64,000 nt of DNA from contig MWJO01000019.1 in the NCBI GenBank assembly GCA_002027195.1, positions 33,969 through 97,968 on the forward strand, given 5' to 3'. The notes beneath the pieces are model-generated. The model had not been told where the DNA came from and searched no databases. It saw nothing but the letters and a program-made list of their open reading frames with translations. Source of the stretch: Streptomyces sp. GKU 895. GTDB taxonomy: Bacteria; Actinomycetota; Actinomycetes; Streptomycetales; Streptomycetaceae. The position numbers and the translations under genes are program-made. Below, piece after piece: positions 58,931 to 64,000 of the stretch. How positions within the stretch are numbered: position 1 is the stretch's first letter; each line of letters begins with the position of its first letter.

Positions 58931-59737
58931 ATGACCGACCCCGTGAGCCGCACGATCCTGCTGCTGGACATCGAGAAGTTCAGCGACCGGGACGACGTGG
59001 AGCAGGCCTACTTACGGCGCATGCTCTACGACGTCACCGACCGCGCCCTGGAGAGCGCCGGCATCGAGGAGACGCTGCGACTGCGCGCCGACCGGGGTGA
59101 CGCGGTGATGGAGCTGATCGACGCGAACGCGTCCGTGACCGCGCTGCTGCGCGCCCTGCTGAGCGAGGTCCCCGCGCAGCTCCGCTCGGTCAACCGCATG
59201 GCGTCGAAGTCGGCGCAGATCCGGCTGCGCGGGGTGGTCGCCGCCGGATACGTCGCCGTCGACGAGCACGAGGGCTGGGTCGGCTCCGACCTCAACCACG
59301 CCTGCCGTCTCCTGGACGCGGCCCTCCTGCGCGCGGCCCTGCGCGAACGCCGGGACGACTTCGCCCTGTGCGTCTCGGACGCCGTGCACACCGGGATCGT
59401 CCGCCACGACCACCCCGGCATCCCGGCGGACGCCTTCCACGCCGTGACGGTGGACAGCAAGAACGGCCCGCTGACGGCCTGGCTGCACGGGCCGGTGCCC
59501 GCGCGGACCGACGACCACAGTGGAACGGGGGCCGGGGGAGCCCCGGTGCCGGGTGCCTCGGGGGGACGGCCCGGCACCGGGGCAGGCCCGCCCGCGGTGT
59601 TCCACTTCACCGGGGGTTCCCCCTCCTTCGGCGGCAGCCTCGTCGCCGGGGACCAGCACGGGGTGTCCGGCGGGCAGGTCACCGGGAACGTGCACCTCGG
59701 CGGGGGCGGGAACGGGACCGGGGGTGACGCGGCATGA
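58931..59737 (+). CDS. Class III nucleotide cyclase homologue with Gly-rich C-terminal motif
   Basis: A soluble protein of 268 residues. The first 180 residues follow the class III cyclase fold: the metal-binding Asp13 in LLLDIEKFSD, Asp57 in RADRGDAVMEL, and the transition-state pair Asn122 and Arg126 in GSDLNHACRL. The Lys and Asp that select adenine in adenylate cyclases align with Ala53 and Gly115, so the base used may differ. After a Pro/Gly linker, residues 233-258 form FGGSLVAGDQHGVSGGQVTG and NVHLGG, a motif repeated in the next protein. The stop overlaps the next start as ATGA. It is the likely signal generator of the cluster, although activity is not proven. Confidence 0.75.
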   Translation: MTDPVSRTILLLDIEKFSDRDDVEQAYLRRMLYDVTDRALESAGIEETLRLRADRGDAVMELIDANASVTALLRALLSEVPAQLRSVNRMASKSAQIRLRGVVAAGYVAVDEHEGWVGSDLNHACRLLDAALLRAALRERRDDFALCVSDAVHTGIVRHDHPGIPADAFHAVTVDSKNGPLTAWLHGPVPARTDDHSGTGAGGAPVPGASGGRPGTGAGPPAVFHFTGGSPSFGGSLVAGDQHGVSGGQVTGNVHLGGGGNGTGGDAA

Positions 59738-61833
59738 CGGTGCCCACCCCGGAGGAGGCGCCGGAAGCCGATCCGGCACCCGGCGAGCCCGAGGAACGTA
59801 CGCAGGAGGCGCGGGCCGCGCAGCGCGAGCTGTTCGCGCACACCCGGGGTTCATCCTCGGCTCAGGGGCCGGCTTCGGCGGCAGCCTGGTCGGCGGCGCG
59901 CAGCACGGGGTGTCCGGCGGGCAGGTCACCGGGGACGTGTTCCTCGGCGGCAAGACGGAGATCCACCACCACGGTGACCGTTCGGCCGCGTACCGGACCC
60001 GTCCGGGGAGATACCGCGGGAGCACCTGGAAGCGCTCGCGAAGGTCTTCGTCGACGGCCCCGTCTTCGAGACCGCGCTGCGCCGGCTGCGTGAGGAACGC
60101 GTCCTGGTCCTCTCCGGCGCCCACGCCTGCGGCCGGTACGCGGCCGCGCGGATGCTGCTGTTCCGCCTCGGCGTACCGGCCGTGCACGCCCTCTCCTCGG
60201 AGACCACGCCCTCCACCCTGACCGCCCAGCTGGACCGCCCCGGCGGGCACGTCCTGCGAGACCTGCCCCTGACCCGCAACCGGCCACTCCGGGAGAACCA
60301 CCTCTACGCCGCCGTCGACCGGCTGAAGCAGACCGAGGGCTATCTGGTGATCACGGTCGAGCGGTCGCCGTTCCTGCCCGGGGTGCCCCCGCTGGCCTGG
60401 GAACCCCCGGACGCGGCGGACGTCGTACGGGCTCATCTGCGTCATCGCGAAGACGCGGGCCGGCTGCTCGGCCTCGCCCCGGTGCGGGAGTTCCTCACCC
60501 GCGGGCCGCACCGACCGGTCGAGGCCGCCGAGTTCGCCGAGGTGCTCGCGGGATACGACGGAAGCGCCGCCGCTCAGGCGCGGCTCGCGGACTTCGGGCA
60601 GACCGCGGTGGTGAAACAGTGCCGGGACCGGCTCAGCGACACCGGCACCGATCTGCGGGACAAGGCGTTCCTGATCGCGCTGGCCGTCTTCGACCAGGCC
60701 CCGTACGTCCTGGCCGCCGAGCTCGCGGACAAGCTGTTCGTGCACTTCCAGCGGCTCCAGGAGCCGGAACAGCCGCCCGAGATCCCGGTGTTCGGCCCCA
60801 GCGCCGAGGAGCGGCTCGAACGGGCCGGCGCCGAGGGCGAGGTACGGGACGAGAGCACCGAGTGGGGTCCGGTGCCGCAGTTCACCGCCTACTTCCCGCG
60901 CGAGGACACCCCGCACGTGCTGCTGTCGGAGGTGTGGACGGGGCATCCGTCGGCGCGTCCCGCGCTGGTGACCTGGCTGCGCGAGCTGGCCCGGGACGGC
61001 GCCCGGTGGTCCGCACCCGGGCCGCCGCCGCGGCGGCCGTGCTCGCCCGCGCGGACCTGCCCTCGGCCGTGGCCCTGCTGATCGACGGCTGGGCGGTGTC
61101 CCGCGCCTTCGGCCCCCGGGTGACCGCGGCGAACACCCTGGTCCTCGCCCAGCTCCTGAACGCCCCGGTCGTGCTGCGGCTGCTGACCGAGTGGTGCACG
61201 GACCACCACTGGGCCCGCCGCTGGACCGCGATCCGCGCCCTGGGCCTGCTCGCCCCGCTCCGCCCCGACCTGGCGGCCCCGGCGCTGAGCGCGCTCGCCG
61301 CCCGCGCCCGGGTGGACGACAGCAAGCCGACCGAGAGCGACAACCTCGTCGAGTCGACGGCCCTGCTGCTGTCGGTGGGCTCCCGCCGCGGCGAGATGCT
61401 CTCCGAGCTGGTCCGCCTGCTGCAGCACGACACGCCCTCGGTACGGGCCCTCGCCCTGGCCGGCTTCATACGGGCCTGCGACAACGCCGACGAGGGCGCG
61501 CTCGTCGAGTGGTACGCCGACACCGGGATGTACGAGACCGACTCGGCCCGCGATGTCGCCGCCCTGTGGCGCGCCGCCCTCGGCGACCGCGCCCACACCC
61601 GGCAGGCCCTGAACGCCCTGCGCACCTGGACGCATGTCGCCCAGCGCCGCCCGGACGCCGCCCACGCCCTGGAGCTGCTGCTGCCCGCCCTGATCGTCAC
61701 GGCGGCCGACCGCGACCGCCTGGACCACGAACTGCGCACGATGCGAGCGGAGGACGGCGGCCCGCGCCCCCCGGTGGCGGACCGCCTGCTCGCCGCACTG
61801 CACCCCTCCACACCAGCTCAGCCTAGGAGTTGA
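59734..61833 (+). CDS. Large protein with degenerate P-loop and helical repeats (frame broken three times)
   Basis: Reconstructed length is 700 residues. An acidic N-terminus (1-35) is followed by FGGSLVGGAQHGVSGGQVTG (48-67), nearly the same as in the cyclase protein. A P-loop NTPase-like core starts near 100; its Walker A position reads VLSGAHACGRYAAARMLL (about 126-143), with Gly-Arg where active enzymes have Gly-Lys-Ser/Thr, so ATP use is doubtful. VVRAHLRHR and later helical repeats (VLRLLTEWCTDHHWARRWTA) resemble STAND-type conflict proteins. Single G losses near 59849, 60008 and 61000 break the frame. The stop is 3 bases before the SPFH gene. Role: possibly a sensor or scaffold. Confidence 0.65.
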
Positions 61834-61836
61834 CCC

Positions 61837-63375
61837 ATGGCGGACTTCCGCCGACAGCCGGAGTGGCAGCAACAGGCCGACCGGCACAGCACGTTGATCG
61901 ACCCGGTCCTCACCGTGAAGCCCATCTCACGGTTCGACTGGACCGCGCGCCGCCAGATCACCGCGATCGACCACGCCCTGGTCTTCGCGACGGCGGGCGG
62001 GGCGTACGACGTCTATGTCCCGCCGCACCGACCCAGCCGCACGGACGCCGCGACCCGCCGCTACACCTCGGTCTACGAGGTCGACATGGGCAGCCACCCG
62101 GTGCGCCTCGACCTCCAGCTGCCCAGCGACGACGACGCGTTCGCCTTCGGCGCGACGGCCGACCTCACCTGGCGGGTGCACGATCCCGAGGCCTTCGTCC
62201 GCAGCGGCGAGCGGGACGTGCCGACCCGTCTGACGCGAGAACTCCAGCAGTTCGCCCGTCCGGTCAGCCGCGGCTTCTCCATCGAGGACAGCGCGACGGC
62301 GGAGGCGGCGGTGCAGCAGGCCCTGTCCGTCGGCTCCTTCGCGGCCGGCATCGGCCTGACGGTCACCTGCGTCCTCCGGCTCAGCCTCGACGACGAGGCG
62401 ATCGCCCACCGGCGCCGGCAGCGGGCGCTGCGCTACGAGACGGACATGCTCGACCCCGAGCACGCGTACCGGATGCGGCTGGCGCAGCAGAGCTTCGAGC
62501 TGGAGGCGCTGCAGCAGCGTCAGCAGCAGCAACTGGTGGCCGAGAAGATCCACTTCTACCAGTACTGGCTCCAGCACGGCGGGGTCGGCGCCTGGGCCCT
62601 CCACCTCGCCGCCCACCCCGAGGACACCCAGCTGGTCATCAACAACATCCACCAGGACCAACTGACCTTCATCAAAACCCAGTTGGAACTGATCGGCGGA
62701 GACGACCTGGAGGACTACCAGAAGGCCGAGTCCCTCAAACAGATCCGCCAGGAGGTCGACGACCTCCACCGCAGAACCCAGCCCCAGCCCCACGCCCGGC
62801 GAACTCGCCGCCCCACTCCGGGCCGCCTACCGGAGACACGGCGACACCGGCAACCCGACGGGACCGAACACCGGATGGCCCGCCACCAGGGTGCCGTATG
62901 TGCCGGAGCACCGACGTACGGGCCGGGAGGGCCGACACCGGCAACGCCGACACCGGCATACGGCCCGCCGCCGATGCCGTATGTGCCGGAACCGCCCGGC
63001 ACGGAACGCCGTACCGCCGTCGCCCGCCGCATGCCGGCGCCGGTCGGCCCCGCCCGGCGCACGCAGCGCCGGGACCGGGCCGATACCGAACGACGCCTTA
63101 CGTGCCCGCCCAGGCCCGGGACGGCAGTCCCGCTCGCCGTACGCATCCGCCCCGTAGGTGCGGCGGTCCGGTCCTGGCGGCGCCCACGCCCGGCTGTCCG
63201 CCCGTACGCATCGCCCACGCCCGGGCGTCCGCCCGTACGCATCGCCCGCGCCCGCCGCCCCGCGCCGCACGTCGCAGGCGGCCCCGTGCCGGTGACGCCC
63301 CGCGCCGGGGTCGTACCCGCCGCCCCACCGGCACCTCCGCCCAGCCGGAGCCGCCCGCCGCCGACGCGGACCCGC
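61837..63375 (+). CDS. SPFH/band 7-like protein with coiled coil and Pro/Tyr-rich tail
   Basis: ATG 61837 follows AGGAGTTGACCC. Residues 60-190 fit the SPFH (band 7) domain: VYEVDMGSHPVRLDLQLP, FAFGATADLTWRVHDPEAFV, RELQQFARPVSRGFSIEDS and IGLTVTCVLRLSLDDE. A Gln/Glu-rich helix (AQQSFELEALQQRQQQQ) and a second helical unit follow to about residue 320. Beyond about 62780 the frame becomes unreliable: Pro/Tyr-rich phrases (VPYVPE, TYGPGG, PPYASP) appear in different frames, suggesting several lost bases. As read, the frame continues into the next membrane protein, but I treat that as a separate gene. SPFH proteins scaffold membrane microdomains. Confidence 0.65.
63195..63254 (+). repeat. Tandem repeat of about 30 bases in the Pro-rich tail
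   Basis: GTCCGCCCGTACGCATCGCC plus CACGCCCGGGC is followed directly by a second copy of its first 20 bases and a similar CGCGCCCGCC. In one frame each unit encodes PPYASP-like phrases. Confidence 0.55.
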
Positions 63376-63885
63376 ATGACGGCGCCGGTCACCGCTCCCG
63401 GCCGACCGGTGGCCGAACGTCTCCTCGGCGAGATGCGCGGGGAGATAGCCCGTGCCGACAGCAAGGCGTCCGTGCTGGTCGCGGCACTCGGCATGACCGC
63501 GGGGGTGTTCAGCGGACTCGTGGCGGGGCGCCAGTGGAGTCCCCAGTCGCTCTCGGTTCCCGGTGCCGTCCTGTGGTGGGCCGGGGTCGCCGCGTTCACC
63601 CTGTCGCTGTTCGCCCTGCTGCTCGCCGTACTGCCCCGCTACGGCAACGGCGCATGGGCCCCGGGGCGCCCCCTGTGCTACTTCGGCGACGTCCAACGCG
63701 CCGCACGCGAAGGCCGGTTGGCCGAGGCCCTCGCCGACACCGAACGCGACCCGGCCGCCGGCCTCACGGCGTCCCTCACGGAGACCAGCCTCATCGCCGC
63801 CCGCAAGCACCAGTGGATCCGCGCCGGCCTGATCGCCTTCTGCGCGGGCGCGCTGCTGCTCCCTGCGGGCCTGCTGACCGGCTGA
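63376..63885 (+). CDS. PycTM-like membrane effector of Pycsar-type systems
   Basis: From ATG 63376 the product has 169 residues. It opens with an amphipathic helix and the diagnostic stretch EIARADSKASVLVAALGM that enters the first membrane segment, a second segment (VLWWAGVAAFTLSLFALLLA), a soluble loop of about 55 residues (RPLCYFGDVQRAAREGRLAE), and the closing SLIAARKHQWIRAGLIAF leading into the last segment. This layout is that of the PycTM effector family, which in Pycsar systems damages the cell membrane when it senses a cyclic pyrimidine nucleotide. Here it sits four genes after a cyclase homologue. It is in frame with the upstream SPFH gene, so a natural fusion cannot be excluded. 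Confidence 0.8.
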   Translation: MTAPVTAPGRPVAERLLGEMRGEIARADSKASVLVAALGMTAGVFSGLVAGRQWSPQSLSVPGAVLWWAGVAAFTLSLFALLLAVLPRYGNGAWAPGRPLCYFGDVQRAAREGRLAEALADTERDPAAGLTASLTETSLIAARKHQWIRAGLIAFCAGALLLPAGLLTG

Positions 63886-63934
63886 GCCCGCCCCCACACA
63901 CGTACCCCACCCTCACGCGCGCAGAAGGAGCCCC

Positions 63935-64000
63935 GTGTCCCAACCGCCAGAACCAGCCGCCACTCCGGAACGACAGCACCCCACAGAGCCGCCCCCCACC
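63935..64000 (+). CDS. Start of a further gene in the cluster (cut by window end)
   Basis: GTG 63935 is preceded by a strong AGAAGGAG site, 47 bases after the effector stop. The 22 residues seen (SQPPEPAATPERQHPTEPPP) are proline-rich and give no hint of function. The spacing and strand suggest that it belongs to the same transcript. Confidence 0.6.
   Translation, partial: MSQPPEPAATPERQHPTEPPPT

Overview
The window is a high-GC actinobacterial chromosome segment, almost certainly Streptomyces: third codon positions are nearly all G or C, GTG starts and 4-base start/stop overlaps are common, and the gene order (tsaD-rimI-tsaB-tsaE-alr-nnrD-acpS-glmS-coaA, then glmM-rpsI-rplM, truA-rplQ-rpoA, the spc, S10 and str ribosomal operons) is the Streptomyces arrangement. 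The ribosomal S14 and L36 genes are the zinc-binding type, and S12 has lysines at the usual streptomycin-sensitive positions.

Layout. 1-1473: end of a GH3 glycosidase and an unknown membrane protein. 1470-10748: a run on the minus strand for the tRNA t6A modification proteins TsaD/TsaB/TsaE with RimI, an alpha/beta hydrolase, alanine racemase, an L,D-transpeptidase, NAD(P)HX repair (NnrD) and AcpS, with two small plus or minus strand genes among them. 10782-16188: glmS, coaA, a DUF389 protein and glmM. 16418-18576: rpsI-rplM and an anchored protein. 18602-28685: an accessory envelope-polysaccharide cluster of seven overlapping minus-strand genes (processive GT2, GH26 lipoprotein, two GT39-like enzymes, UDP-glucose dehydrogenase, polyprenyl-phosphate mannose synthase, GtrA) with a divergent Tat-exported beta-helix protein. 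28712-46024: truA, rplQ, rpoA, rpsK, rpsM, rpmJ, infA, map, adk, secY and the spc and S10 operons. 46397-53268: an accessory island between the S10 and str operons with an RHS polymorphic toxin of about 1,510 residues flanked by two paralogous proteins, then two small membrane proteins. 53347-57694: tuf, fusA, rpsG, rpsL. 58100-64000: a plus-strand cluster of a CRP-type regulator, a class III nucleotide cyclase homologue, a large protein with a broken P-loop, an SPFH/band 7 protein and a PycTM-type membrane effector, running off the end of the window.

The last cluster is the best candidate for a little-described system: it looks like a Pycsar-like cyclic-nucleotide defence module with added parts, and a good CRP-type site lies directly in front of the cyclase gene.

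Many genes carry single-base losses, nearly all in short G or C runs, including essential genes (glmS, acpS, tsaD, rplV, rplD). Restoring one base each time gives proteins of normal length, so these are most likely consensus errors. I annotate these genes over their full extent and state where the frame breaks.
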